Below the pieces are notes generated by a model. The model saw only the letters and a program-made list of their open reading frames with translations. It ran no database searches and was not told the origin of the DNA. The position numbers were made by a program, and so were the translations under genes. From Gloeopeniophorella convolvens (taxonomy: Eukaryota > Basidiomycota > Agaricomycetes > Russulales), in contig WTXD01000013.1 in the NCBI GenBank assembly GCA_022496205.1, positions 62,001 to 126,000 on the forward strand: DNA of 64,000 bases, written 5' to 3'. This document shows positions 23,412 to 36,010 of the stretch, piece after piece; within the stretch, counting starts at the first letter, position 1; each line of letters opens with the position of its first letter.

Positions 23412-25901
23412 GGTACTGCAATGGCCCGCCGGGGTACAAGAACTGGGCCAGGCAACTCGCTTGAGAGCATCGAGACGCGCCGAGTCTGACGCGATAGCAG
23501 GGCGTGGGAAAGCTTCCGTGCCAGAGCTCAAAAAAGATCGTCACCTGAGCGATTCGAACACTCGCGGGCAAAGCCCAACCGCTTAAACTGCTGATAGCAG
23601 GCGATCCCGTTAACCACTCCGGCAAAGTGACGTTGCAACAACATCAATGGTCTCAATACATATAGAGCTTCTCATTCAGTAACTGCCACTCTTACTTAGT
23701 AATACTAAGCCCAATCTGTACGGCTGGGTAGAGCCAGGATGGGATTCCCCCAAACCCAAGATCCCCCCGCCGAAAAGCTTCACGGCCGACCGTCTAGTTG
23801 AGATGGGTCGCGTTTTGGTGGAGAAATCCCGACCCGACCCAACTCTGTTCGGGTAATAACGTTGCCGATCGAGCCCTTAGTATTATCTCCCCCGTATACG
23901 TGCGGTCCGCGTCTATCTTGGCGAAGTTTCTTTCCCTCAGAGCGGTATGCCATAGACCATCGACCGATGGGTACAACACCGTCTGGAGATTGAGAGTGCC
24001 GCCACAAAGTCTGACTCCAAGGTTGGGGCCTCTCAGCCGGATGCCACCAGCTTGCCAGTTGCAAGAGCTCGGAGATCACGCGCGCAGCGCGCATGCCCGA
24101 GCCATCCCCGCACTCGCCATTTCCTCTCGTCCGTCGGTGTCGCGCGCGTGCGTTTTTAACCATGTGCAGCACCCAATAAGATCGATTATACTAAAGTACA
24201 TGCAGTAGTATAACTATGTTGTAGACACAACGCGCAAACGCTGCCACGCATTTGCTGCGGATCTGACTGTACATTCAACACTTAGTTGGTCAAATGCGGC
24301 ACCCTAGTAAGTGCTAGTGCCGACCACTGGATGGAGAAGATACCGAAAGGCCTCTCGGTTGAGGAATGCACAATTGGGCTGCAGTTGGAGCCTCCGGTGG
24401 TCAAAGTTCGGAATCGACCCGGGCCCCACGGCTGCTACCACTAGTAGGGCGGGAATACTTGTGCTTGAACTCCAAAGGCAGAAGAGTCTTGGGAGAATCG
24501 CCTCCGATGTGCTCTGCTAGTACTATGGCCGAATAGCTGGCCATGATGTCTTCATTGACGTGTAAGCACTGGAGGCATCACAAGATGCACTGGCGTATGG
24601 CGCTTACGGAAGACGCACAACCGTTTTGGCATTCCCAATACCGTCAACATTTGGCACAATTCGGGGATTCCCAGCAAGTTCAATGCACCCAGGGCCGAAG
24701 GGCCCTCTGCTTCGGCACCGTAGGGACGCAAATAGCTTGAGAGTGGTATGCCGTTAGGTGCAGTGAGCTCCCGATGCGTGGGCCTCTACACGCCAAGTTG
24801 TCGTTGAACTGTCCCAAGGATGGATTTGGCGGTGATTGCATCGGTGAAAAATCGCGATAGGTGAACGGCGGCACCGCAGGGAGGAGGGGAAAGAGGAGGT
24901 AGGAGAATCGGATGTATTCCACGAGTATGAGACATGCTATGCCAGCGCTACCCACTTGAATCGGAGTCCATGTACCAGGAAATGACACAGGGTAGGAGAG
25001 GCACGGCCAGGTCTGGCCAGATCAACTGAGTGTCCCGGGGCAGTTCGTGCGCCATAGGGGTTATACGGGACATGGAACACCACAAAAGCGGCGACGCTTG
25101 CTAGCGTCAACCGATACGGTAGCGCTGATTGCTAAGACCGATTACGTCGAGGAGCATTAGCCAAGTTGCCTGCTGATAGTACGATTGTGCGCGCCGGCGA
25201 GGGTCGGAATAATATGGCCAAAATAATATGGCCAGAGACATCAGCCTTTCGGAGTGAACCTACCTAACAATCATCCCGACTTCATTCGTGGTAGTATCAG
25301 AGGAGACTTGCCCAAGGACTTGCCAGCCCAATCACCGGACCTATGGTCACGACGGTCCGTCGACGTGCCGTCCGCTGGAGCTGGGGGGCAGCCCGCAGTC
25401 AATCGGAGCTTAGCCGAAGGGGCGACGATTTAGAAATTAGAAGTCGTTGACAGAGACAAGCGTACTTGAAGTTAGACCTATTACCATGGGGCCAGCATGA
25501 TCATCATAAGCCTACGTGCACCCCACAAGGGAGTCAATGGGGATTCACGAAGACAATGGGTGCTTAGTAGTATGACGAGCGCGACGGCCGGGGTCCAGCT
25601 CAGGTCCAGCCTCCTCCATCCGTAGGCCACAGCAGACGGTCTCATATGACTCTCACGTTTCACCGGTTTGGAAGTGTAGCAGAAGGCGCATCATGAATAA
25701 AGGTATTTTGCGTGCGTATTTACTATATGGTATGTCTAGACTATCGGTTCCATTACACAGTCCAGTAGAATCGACGTGCACTCTTCAGTTGCGCTGCCAG
25801 TCACGCGCCCTTTCTCGTGTTATCTTTCGGACTGGCACATCCGTCTCGGGGGGTTGGGTGATAGTGCCGTCTGTGTGCCTGCAGCACCGTGGTGGGTCGT
25901 A
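23412..25901. other. Long gene-poor intergenic region
   Basis: About 2.5 kb with stop codons in all frames and no exon series recognised. A perfect 13-bp direct repeat, aataatatggcca, occurs at 25208..25220 and 25222..25234. Fragments of open frame near 24560-24760 resemble nothing I can name. It may be old repeat debris. Confidence 0.4.
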
Positions 25902-28900
25902 TTAAGAAGAAAGAGAGCCGTCGGCAACTCCCTCGTCCTCGTCCTCGTCCTCCAATAACGAGACACCTCTTTCGAATAAGAACGAAACCGTACCCCCAGG
26001 GACGTCACGGACTGTGAGTCCTGCAGATGCTTCCGGGCGCGAGATGTTGTCAAAGTCTACAGCTTCTAGCAGAGAGGATAAGCGGCTCTTCTGTGGGTTG
26101 TCCGCGGAGTCTCCCTTCTGCGTATCTTGTGGCGGCTGATAGAGTAAACTGCGGAGGATGCCGTCGTGGACACGCTCATGGGCGCCCGGCTTGAGACAAT
26201 TGATATGTGTCCACTCGCCAAGAGCGGCGAGCTCGGCCTTCTTCCTTTTCATGTACTTATCATGCGTACAGGGTGAGTCCCGTTGCAAGCAGGGTGGGGG
26301 AAAGCGCTCACGGCCTTGTCAAGTTTCTCATTATCAACACCTTTGACTTGAGACGCGGCCATAAAGCCAGGTGCCATGCCTATGCTCAGCTCCTCGTCGT
26401 CTTCACTTGGAGTGATGCCAGATGACGGTGTCGTGTCATTGTCCTCTGATGCCTCGGGCCGATCGCAGGGACAGTCCAGTAAGTCATGACTATGACAGGC
26501 AGTACCAGGATGAACGGTGAAGATGTCGCGCAGCTACGCATCGGTCAGCCTGAGCGCATGATTCAACTTGATACCGCTGACCTCTTTAGGGGTGAATGAA
26601 TCGGACTTGGATTCGGATTTGCCCTATGGTGGAATATGAAGTAAAAATCGAACTGAAACCGTGTGCATCGAGGATGTCTCACGTTTCCGATTAACGCTAT
26701 AATTGAGTCAGTCAACATTGCCTCACATGGATAGATGAAAGACCGTACTGCTGCTCAGCCCGAGCTTTGTGACTTGTCGCTGATAGATCTTCTCTATGTT
26801 CGCGGTCCGGCGTCAGACGGTAATTCCCAGGAGTGTGACAACGCCTACCATCGATTGTTCCTGCCGTCAGGAATCGGTAGATATAAACGTCCCGCTTCTG
26901 TCCATCACTGAGGTGTCTTTTAGCTCAAGACAAGCAGCGGGCGCATGCGACGAACCGGTGAATGCGGGCCATCGACTGAAGGTCATGGCTAGAATTGAAT
27001 GTAAGCAGGCATCATGAAACGAGTCGGCTACAATACCTCGGGTTCCAGTCCGAGTCGATGAGGCACAATCTTGATGCGCCGATGAGGTTGAGACCTACGC
27101 CACCTGCTTTGGAACTGAGCAGAAACAAAACTAGGGGCGGGAATATTTGTGGGTTAGCGGTTCTCGCGGAAGTCAACAGACGCACAACAGCGCTCCTGGG
27201 AGGACTTATTAAACGTGTTCACATGCTCCGATCTCTTGGCTGTTGGTGTCGAGCTAAATTGTCAGGAGGACGGTGTCACAGATGCCCAATGGAGGTATTG
27301 GTAGCGCGCTCACCCGTCCAACCGAAGACAGCTGTAAGATTTTTTCTTGCAGAAGGCCTCTATAATGTTGAGGGTAGAAGTGTAATGAGAAACGATGATG
27401 CATTTTTCTTCCGTGTGCTACGGAGTAGTCGGAACATGAAAGAGCGCCGCAAGCATCGAAGGCAAACCTTTCTGATTGCCCGCAGAAGGTTAGCAAGAGC
27501 CGCCAATTTCCCTGATAAGCGTTCAATCAGGCGCCACCGTAGGAAATCATCTGAGACCACTAACCGCTGAGTGATACGTCCTCTACTTGAGCACGCTCGG
27601 GTAATAGTTTTACTGCTTCTTCAACGACCGTGGTCTTCGCAACATTGTCCTCGCCCTGGTTGCGCTTTGCCTTTGCCTTATCCACGACAGCTTTAAGAAG
27701 GATTGGGCTGTTGCTTATCTTCGTAAGCATATTTATCAGAGCGAGTGACTCGGCTGTGGAATGTTGGATGATGTTGTCCAGTCGATCAGGGTTCAAAATT
27801 TTGGAGAATATTGAGACCTGCAACGCGGTTGGAGTGACAAAGACGACGTATTCATCTTGCACCCAAGTAAGTAAACGAGCCGGCAGCTCTGACGACACTC
27901 ACATTTTGGCGGCAGGTAATTCTTCAAAATGCTTGCATCCCGCCTGAGAACGAAGCTGCGAGATATAGCCAGCAGCTGAGAGGAGTATCAATATTTGCAG
28001 CGGTGCACGGGGACAGAATATTGACCTGAGCTGACCGGCTTTCGCCCAGCTCAGCTTCTTTAGCGGAGCATCCTGGTTCTCGACTACGGACGATGGGCGT
28101 TTCGTACACGCGCCGGAAGGTGGCGTAGTCGTCTACAATAACGTCAACTCTCTGATGGAAAGAGCAGCCATCATTCAAACCTAACAATCCGGGATTGCAG
28201 AAGTCCGCCTAAGCAATCGTCACAGCCCCGCTTCACATGGTGTACGATCGGAGACATCTTCCTTACCATTGCGTGGAATTCACTGAGGTCGTTCTGTATG
28301 GGCGTTCCGGAGAGGATGATACGCCGTGGAGTTTTCAACGCCCCAAACATCGTCGACGTCTTGTTATTGGCGGATTTAAGGCGATGCCCTGTTAGAAGCT
28401 GAGCTGAGCGGAACCGCACATACGAACAAAGAACTACCTTCATCAGCGATAATGAGGCCAATTGGCGGGCTAATAACCGGTATACCAAGTCGTTACGGAA
28501 GCAACGGCGAGGTCAACGAGAAAACGCACTTGCAATAGGCCAAGTCCCCGCTTCGACGGAGCGCTTCAGCACAGCGGACGGTTAAAACCGTTCATACGAC
28601 TCACATCACGGACCGTAGCCGCTCGTAACCTATAATAAGGACTTGATGAATTTTCCTGGCCTTATTCAGCATAATCGTATCAAGAGCTTTCGCGTAAACT
28701 GACGAGTTGGTAAACTGCCTGATGGTTGCCTTGGCTTTATCTCCGGTAAACACCCCAATGCGATCGCGTCCTAACCTGCGGGTAAATCAGCCTTGACCGA
28801 GTCAGGATAGTCAACAAGAATGTATACCACTTGTGAAACTCGTTCTTCCAACCCTACGCATTTTTGAATAATAACATGGCAACGAGCGACCACGCCGCTT

Positions 28901-30821
28901 ACATTGATGAGGGTGACGGGACAAACGATCAACACCTTCCCTACGGCTGGACCTGCTCCCGAGTATGGATTCTGCTCTATATAAAGGTGAGTAGTGGCTT
29001 GAAAAGAGGATTGTCAACATGCTTAGTAGTGTCCAGATCAAAGCAATGGTCTGGACGGAATCGGTCATCAAAAAATCCCTCCAGCAAAGCCACACTAACC
29101 TGAAGGGTCTTCCCCAAACCCCTTAGGTGCATATCCTCATCAGTCGGGGCCAGCGCCACAAGATACAAGAATCGCACATCTCATCGGCAAGGATGCACCC
29201 TTGTCCCTCGTGTTTTCGGAGCCCCATGACACACTCATACATGAACTTGACCCCTGTGACTGCGTCAAGTCCCGGCTTCTCGACACAAAGATGATCCAAC
29301 CTTCAACTTGATGGGGCCTCAGTCGCCGTGCCAGAATTGGATCGATGACGACGGGGACGACGGGTAAGGATCTGGAAATTTCTTGAGAACCTACCAAACG
29401 CCATTCCACAGGCCTGGCTCACTTCTTATTGAACCGGTCCGACTGCTCTTGCGTGGGCGCTTTCATCACGATCGCGCCGTCAGCCTTGGGGTCATGCCTA
29501 CATTACCTAGGTAAGCAAGGGGTATAATTCTACCAACCTAGGCTGACACTGACAAAGGGCCCCTCGACTTTGATTTTGGCGCGGGCCGCGCATAGAAGGT
29601 TGTTGGAGGGATAAACTTCTTCGCCGACGAGATAGAGTTCCTGACGGGAGAATCTAGCTTCTCTGCCCGCCTGGAAGAGGACAACCCGTCAAGGGTCTCC
29701 TCAAGCGTATCTAGGTGTTCTGATCCAAGCTCGTTTTCTACACCAGGAGAAGTTCCGGCGATTCTAGGGAATTCCGATTGGGGTATTCGTGAATCCAACT
29801 CAATGTCTAAGCCACCCAAGGATGCCTTGAGCCCTGAGCTGAGGCGCGACCCTTCGAAGGGCTTTCGTCCGAGTCTTACACAACCCGTAAATTTGTCGCG
29901 AACAGTAGGCTAGATATATGCTCACATTTTCCCATTCTCGGAGACCAGTATAAGGTTGCCTTTTTCCAGGGTGACATATGCGTCACCGTCCCAGGTCTTG
30001 TGCTTCTTCTGTTGTGGTTTCCTCCTATAAAGAGATCCAGCGACCCGCAAACCGGGGAAAGGAACGGGCGCTACCAGTTCGCTGTCCAATATACTTGACT
30101 ATCGTTGCCGCTCAACAACGGGGGCTTGGAGGGAGGCGCCCCCGAGTGTGACAATAGATTCACCGGTTCCAATTCGATTGTCTTTCTTTGGGGTCCGGAG
30201 GCCGCAGGTAGAATTGAGACACGTGTGCCAGTCGAATTTAATGCCACTGGCTTCAGAGGTACGAACTGCTTTGAGAGCGCGGTAGAGTTCGTTAAAGGAG
30301 CGAGAGATGCAACATCGATGCTTCCGCGACCGAAGCAAGCCCCAGATAGATACTCAGAAGGTTGTAGTGCGCGGTCAATCTCGAGCTCTTTGTTGCCCAC
30401 CCTGAGCTGAGCGCCCTCCTCCAGAACCTCAGGGCCGACGTTGCCGGTGGTAAGCCTACAGTGCTAGCCTTAATTCAGTATGCAGGGAGAAGCAAATCGA
30501 CGCATACACGCGGCCTTCTGAGTCCATGAGAACTGCCTTTGGCCTGGTCACAATAAGGACCCCGTCGCCCTCCCACGTCTTGTGCTTCTTGGTCTGAGGG
30601 GCTCTCCTATGGACCAACCGTTCATTTGTCGGTCCCCCAACCTCGAAGCACACACACCATTGAACCATCCAATATTGCGTACTTGAGCTTGAGGCATGTG
30701 GAAGGGTAGCACCGGTGGCCTGGCGTTTACTGCTAGGGTAGTCGCGAGAACCTAGAGCGTCCGACTTCCGCTTCTGGGAGCTTGACCCCTCTGATGAAAG
30801 TGGGTTTTGAAAGGACGGCAT
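25902..30821 (-). CDS. Rad54B/Rdh54-type recombination translocase
   Basis: SNF2-family ATPase that removes Rad51/Dmc1 from DNA and stimulates strand invasion. The start at 30821 gives [12 protein letters not shown] and a Ser/Lys-rich nuclear tail. Two copies of a WRxPxxKKHKTWxGD module follow (around 30606-30530 and 30010-29940), each with an intron splitting the same Trp codon. The ATPase lobe has [52 protein letters not shown] and [17 protein letters not shown]; the C lobe has [66 protein letters not shown] and [15 protein letters not shown]. The Rdh54-specific tail ([19 protein letters not shown], then acidic residues) ends at TAA 25902. About 18 exons; intron 28977..29022 is GC-AG. One junction, between YERLRS and GDLAYC near 28580-28620, I could not fix exactly. 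No stop was found in the reconstructed frame. Confidence 0.88.
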
Positions 30822-32345
30822 CTCAGTTGCCAGTGGGACGGCAGTGAAGCTGCACAGATATAGATGCTCGCCGAGTCGGAGACGCGTCGCGACGCGTCGA
30901 GTCGTGGACGTGGAAAGTTAGGTAATCTCTTCCCACAACCACGCGCGCCAATCTCGCTTGCTTGGCGCCTTTTCCGAGAGCCCCGGGTATCCGAATAGGA
31001 GCTCGTGTCTATCCGTCGCGCGTGTTTCCGGGCGGGCGCCTTGTGCCATACGCCGCGCACGCCGCGCGCTCCTTGCCCAACCCCCTCATCTTCCAAATTT
31101 CACCTCTGCGATGCCTGCGCGTCTCCTGCCGATCTCCATTCTAGAAATTTTCGTCCCGTCCATCTCTCAGGATCAGCTTGATGTGGTAAGACGCGTGGTC
31201 CTCAGTGGTCCGCGCGGTCATGTACATGTCTTGTCAGGTCGGCCGTCGGCCAATTCGAATGCTTAAGCGCTCAAGCGCTCACGGCGTGCACACACCTGCG
31301 TCGCCTCCGCGGCATGTCAGTCCGGTACCAGCGCCTACATACCTTCTCCAAGCAGCGTCCTTTATCGGGACATCGGCCCTCCAGGCGAAACTGACCCAGT
31401 CAGTGTACACTGTACGGCTCTATGATCCGCTTGCTCTGTCTCAGCGTTCATTGCGCCACTACCACTCGAACCCACCAGCGCGTCATCCCGTTCAACGTTC
31501 CCGCGCGTTCCTGTCGGTCTCATAAGACCGCGTAAGCAGGCGTAAGCTCACATGCGGCTCGCACTTTGATGGTCCCTTAAATAACCGACCGTTAGCGATC
31601 TTCATGGCGAATCTCTATCCCAGGGTTTACCAACAAAAAAAGCATTGCATCGCGCCGGAGGCGTCAATCAGTGCTCATCACAACCGCATAGCTTACCGAT
31701 AGGTTCCGTGACCCACCAACAAGCACCCCTGGTCGGCCTTGCCGCTCGTCGTGTATCCAAAATCGGAGATCTCTTTTTACAGGCGCTTGTCCGATGTCGG
31801 GATGTAAAGGTTATTTGCCTTAGAAGCCTCACATGCCTCCATCCTGGCGCGAGGAGCATCTCACCTGGTGTCCTAGTGGTCATCAAGAAGGTTACAACAC
31901 CGACGAGGCGCTTAGCCAACTAGTCGATCTCTGCTCTGGGATCGGAGCCAATTGTGAAGAATTCAGCAGCCGCGGCACGAATGTCTCGGCAATGTCACAA
32001 AGTTTGTCTTTCCTACCTCATGGCGAAGTGAACTCCAATCGCACGTTCCTAGAGGACATGCTTATTCGACGAGCGCTTCACCGAGGGATAATAGAACCCC
32101 CTGTATTACCGCTGATTGCCGTGGCTGATTATGTTCGAGGTGACGCTGGAAGCATGTTTGTCTCCCCGATTCACAGGATTGGGCACGGGACAATGCAATC
32201 GAACGCTCAAAACTCAAAGAACACATGCGTTACGGTTCGAACGATGAACGGGACGGGAGCCAGCGCCTGTCCTCTTCGCCACCCGAACATCCGCGATTGG
32301 TGGGATCGTGAGTAAATAACTTCATTAACTTCTTTCCACTGGCAA
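30822..32345. other. Intergenic region, unassigned
   Basis: About 1.5 kb upstream of RAD54B and downstream of the amidohydrolase. A short + strand frame from 31110 (MPARLLPISILEIFVPSISQ) opens near a possible gtaaga donor, but no following exon was found. A 160-codon + frame at 31833..32315 has no features of a real protein. Nothing else supported. Confidence 0.35.
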
Positions 32346-35015
32346 CTAGATGCGCCCGTACACCGGCCGGCCGTCAATCGCTGTAGCAAGGACCTTGGTG
32401 CGGAGAATCTCGCGTTCTGATACCTTCATGATGTCCTTCGACAATACAGCAAAGTCCGCGCGCTTCCCAGGCGTGATAGAGCCCAGAATGTTCTCGGTGA
32501 ACGATGCCCAGGCGGGGTCCAGCGTCATTCCTGGCAAGAGTGTTAACAGGTTGTTGACCACAGGACCATCACGTGATATGAGGGTAACTCACCTTTAAGA
32601 GCCTCTTCGCGCGCGAGGCGTTGTTCGGGGAACCTGGCATAACCCCATGATGTCATCACAAAGGCTAATTCGGCAGGGGCAAACTTACCAGCCCCCTGGA
32701 CCATGCGGTGAGGTGCCGTCGGGAGCAAGCCGCGTGACGGCGGCGAAGAACCCGGCTAGAGGATTCATGCTCTCGACAGGCGCGTCTGAGCCGAGGGTGA
32801 AGCGCGCGCCGTGGTCGATAATATCACGGAAGGCGTAAAGTAGCTTCACGCGCTCTGGGCCCTGGGGGGAATGAGCGGCGCGCGGAGGCTCCCGAACGCT
32901 GAAAACATACAAGACGATCTTGGGCAAAGTACATGTCGCTTATCCTGGAGACGCCCGTTCCTTTCAGCGACGTGCGCTAGACACAGCATGACGACGACTT
33001 ACGCATGTGTTGGCTGCACGCTGGCAATTACTGCAGTTGACCCTTGATCAGCCTCTCGCTCATACGACGACGAGCGATGCGCCACATACCCCCGAGCTTA
33101 GCGAGACGCGCCATATCTGAATGTGTGATGATCTGCGCATGTTCCAGGCGAGGTCGGAGGGCGGTAACATTGATGCCTTCAAGAGCAGATTCGAATGCGT
33201 CAATAACAAGGGTGTTCGCCCTATCACCGACGGCGTGGACGTTCTAGAAGGCGCTCAACTCGAGAGGAAGGCGAAGAGCCGAAGTGCTTCTCACAGTTTG
33301 CCAGCCATCTCTCAGGAACTTCTGGACGTTGGTGGTCAAAACTTCTTGGTCGATTCTCATGAAACCCCTCGTGCTGGGGTTGTCGGCATAAGGTTCGTGC
33401 AGCTGATAACGGCCGTAAGCCCAGAACTGATCTCAGGCTTGGATTGGACTTACAGCTGCCCCACCGGATCTCAGGGCGCCTGAATCGAAATCAACACAAA
33501 CGGCTGCTCACGTAGCGAAGAGCACTTACCATCTCCGAATATCTTGACGCTCCGCGCCGTAAACCGTCCGTTGGCGGCCCCGATGATTGGCTTGATCTTA
33601 TCACCCCAGTATTCCGCATTCTCGTCGAAGTGTGTCATGCCATAGATTCGAATCTGAGGAATTGTTAGTACTGGAGTGGCGAATACCATATACAGACGTA
33701 CAGGCAACTTTTCTTGTTCGGCCAGCCTGATGCGAGTCAACTAACGATTCTCGGGGCACGGAATGGGGATGCTCACGATTTGAAGAACTCCAGGGACTTC
33801 GGGTCGAAGCCGGCGTCATGAATGGACGTGAGTCCGTGCGAGATAGCGTCATCGACAACCAGTTGGAACCGTTTCTGAAGGTCTTTGTGGGTAGGTGGAG
33901 GCACCGTGACGAGGAATTGTGCGTTATCGAGAAGAACACCTGCAACGCCGGTTAAGATCTAAGCCGAGTACGACAAGGCATGTCGCTGCTCACCTGTGGG
34001 CTTTCCGAACGCGTCGCGAACAATGATACCACCTTCGACACTCTCGGGAAGAGGCGAGATTTCCTCAAGAACTTTTGAGTTGACCCAGATCGCGTGTCCA
34101 TCTTTGGCTTCAAGTATGATGCGGTGCTGCCGTACTACGGGATCAGCATCGAGGTCGGCCTTTGTGAGACGACGGAGGTAAGTTCGTGGCGTGAACGAGA
34201 CAGGGACGAATTTACTGCAGTTGGGAATTCTTGATTCGGCCACTTTGTATGGTCCCAGCCCCACCCTTCAACAAACTTTAAGGGGTCTTGCTTGATGTCC
34301 TCATCGGATAAAATGAACTGGCGGACCAGGGCGGCGGCGGCTGCAACACGTTTAGCAAAACTAACTCAGCCGATGCTGGCAGTCTTATACTTGCCTTTCG
34401 CGCTTCGAGCGCTTTCGAGGGGTATGAGCCGGCTCGCGCCATATTCGAGCATGTGGGCATGCGAGTCTACCAACGGCTTCTGATTAGACTAGTGATTGCG
34501 AATAGCGAGCAGCATCGAGCGCCTACCGCTCATGCCTGGGACAACAATTGATCCCGATTCGATGAACCTAGTGACTAGACGGGGCTTGGGATGCGCGCGT
34601 TTAATTGCTGCTTCAATGGCGAGAATGGAGTTGTCCCATCGGCGGTGAACGTCATCTGACGCGAATTGAAGCGCGCAAAAGTGGCGATTGACAGACGCTT
34701 ACCTATGGTGCCGACGTCTACGATGTAAGAGCCCTGGACCACCATGCACTGGACGCGGGGATGGTCAGGGTCGACGGTATAGATGTTGGCGCCGGTGGGC
34801 GAGCAGAGGGCATATGCATCTGGGAGGGGGGTGCGGTCGCGCTTGCTGGCGTAGGCGAGGTAGAGGATGGATAGGATGGCAGATGAGGCGTAGAGGAAGC
34901 GTGATAATGTGTGTGTCCGAGGTGACGGCGCGGGCGGGACGGGGTATCCGTCAGCGGCCTTTCTGGCAGCTGGCTTCGGTGATGAGGACTGCGAACGGTA
35001 GCGCAGGTCTGCCAT
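32346..35015 (-). CDS. Amidohydrolase family 3 protein with N-terminal membrane anchor
   Basis: YtcJ/formamide-deformylase-like metal-dependent amidohydrolase; the true substrate is unknown. The start at 35015 gives MADLRYRSQSSSPKP, then one hydrophobic segment (FLYASSAILSILYLAY), so it is probably a type II membrane protein with its enzyme domain outside the cytosol. The first metal motif is in VDSHAHMLEYGA near 34450. Further exons give DGHAIWVNSKVLEE, HGLTSIHDAGFDP, IRIYGMTHFDENAEYW, ARSVKIFGDG, MRIDQEVLTTNVQKFL, NVHAVGDRANTLVIDAFE, RPRLEHAQIITHSDM, FTLGSDAPVESMNPL and GSITPGKRADFAVL, ending DGRPVYGRI at TAG 32346. His and Asp ligands of the later motifs (NVHAVGD, LEHAQI, GSDAPVE) are all present. 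Many short introns; all junctions checked keep frame. A deformylase, a hydantoinase-like enzyme or an unknown hydrolase are all possible. Confidence 0.88.
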
Positions 35016-36010
35016 AGCGTGCGGCAGGGAGGTGAGGAGGGAGGAGAGCAAAGGGAGGGGAAACACGAACCTGGTATTTATGCAAAAAAAGTCTGAGAAA
35101 TTGCTCCGTGAGGAAGGTTCAGGTTGGGATATTACAAGCAAGGCTCACCGGGGTCAATGGGAGACGAGCGCCGGGAGAGGCGCCCGCGAGGGGGCTGACG
35201 GTTCAGAACAGCGAGCTTCCGAGTCCCTATCCCGGGTTTCAATCCAAACGGGCGTCTAGAGAGCAGGCCTGCTTCCGAAATACCACCCAGGAGAGCCCAG
35301 GGCCTACTAACCAGGGGCCAGCCATCGTGCTGGCCGCAGATTCCCGCATGTTTCGCGTGTCGCGGAGCGCGGCCCTTATCCGAGCAGATTCTATGCGGCA
35401 GTGTGCGTCCACCCCGTCGCATCCCTGCCCGCCTCAGAGAACGCAAACGATTATCTCACGTCTGTCCCGCACCGTTACGTATCGTCTTTTCTAGACGTCG
35501 CACCGCGCCCGCGTCCGGTTTCTGTTTATATTTTATTACCGCCCTCGCGGACCGCCGTGTTGACCTCGACACTCCCATCGCTGATCCGAGAAGAGCTATA
35601 GAGTGGACTGAGCTCGGCGCGGTCTTGGAACTTCTGAGCCCCGCCTCGCCTTGCGCGTGAACTGGGGTTGGATTAGCGCTCGGCGCCAGCTTCCACCGGC
35701 GTCCATGCGTAGTGGCGCGAGGAACAAATCGCGATGATAGGGGAGAAAACAGCGCACAGCGTGAACGAAGATATGCTGGCATGAAAGATTTCAGATGCGC
35801 ACGCCGCAGTGGGCTCCCACTGAGGCTGGGCGGGAAGCGCTGACCGCGCCGATTGCCCACGTGGCCGTGCTGCGCGGCACCGCGAACGCCACGCTGCGCC
35901 ACGTCGGCCGGTCTCCGCATCTGCCTTACTTCCCCCAAGTCCAACAACTCTCACACCACCCGGTCCTTCGCCACCGCCGTATATCGGAGACGGCATTGCG
36001 CTCGCCGCCA
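35016..36010. other. Divergent promoter region between amidohydrolase and HRD1
   Basis: About 1 kb between two divergent start codons. GC-rich open frames at 35456..36023 lack family features and are read as chance. It should hold both promoters. No clear TATA box was found close to either ATG. Confidence 0.4.

Noticed and set aside
16188..31000. HLTF-like and Rad54B genes as a DNA-repair gene cluster
   Set aside because: They are separated by dynamitin and a 2.5-kb gap, on opposite strands, with no shared promoter; co-location looks accidental.
31833..32315. 160-codon + strand frame as a gene
   Set aside because: No family motif, no codon bias like neighbours and no splice partners; probably chance.
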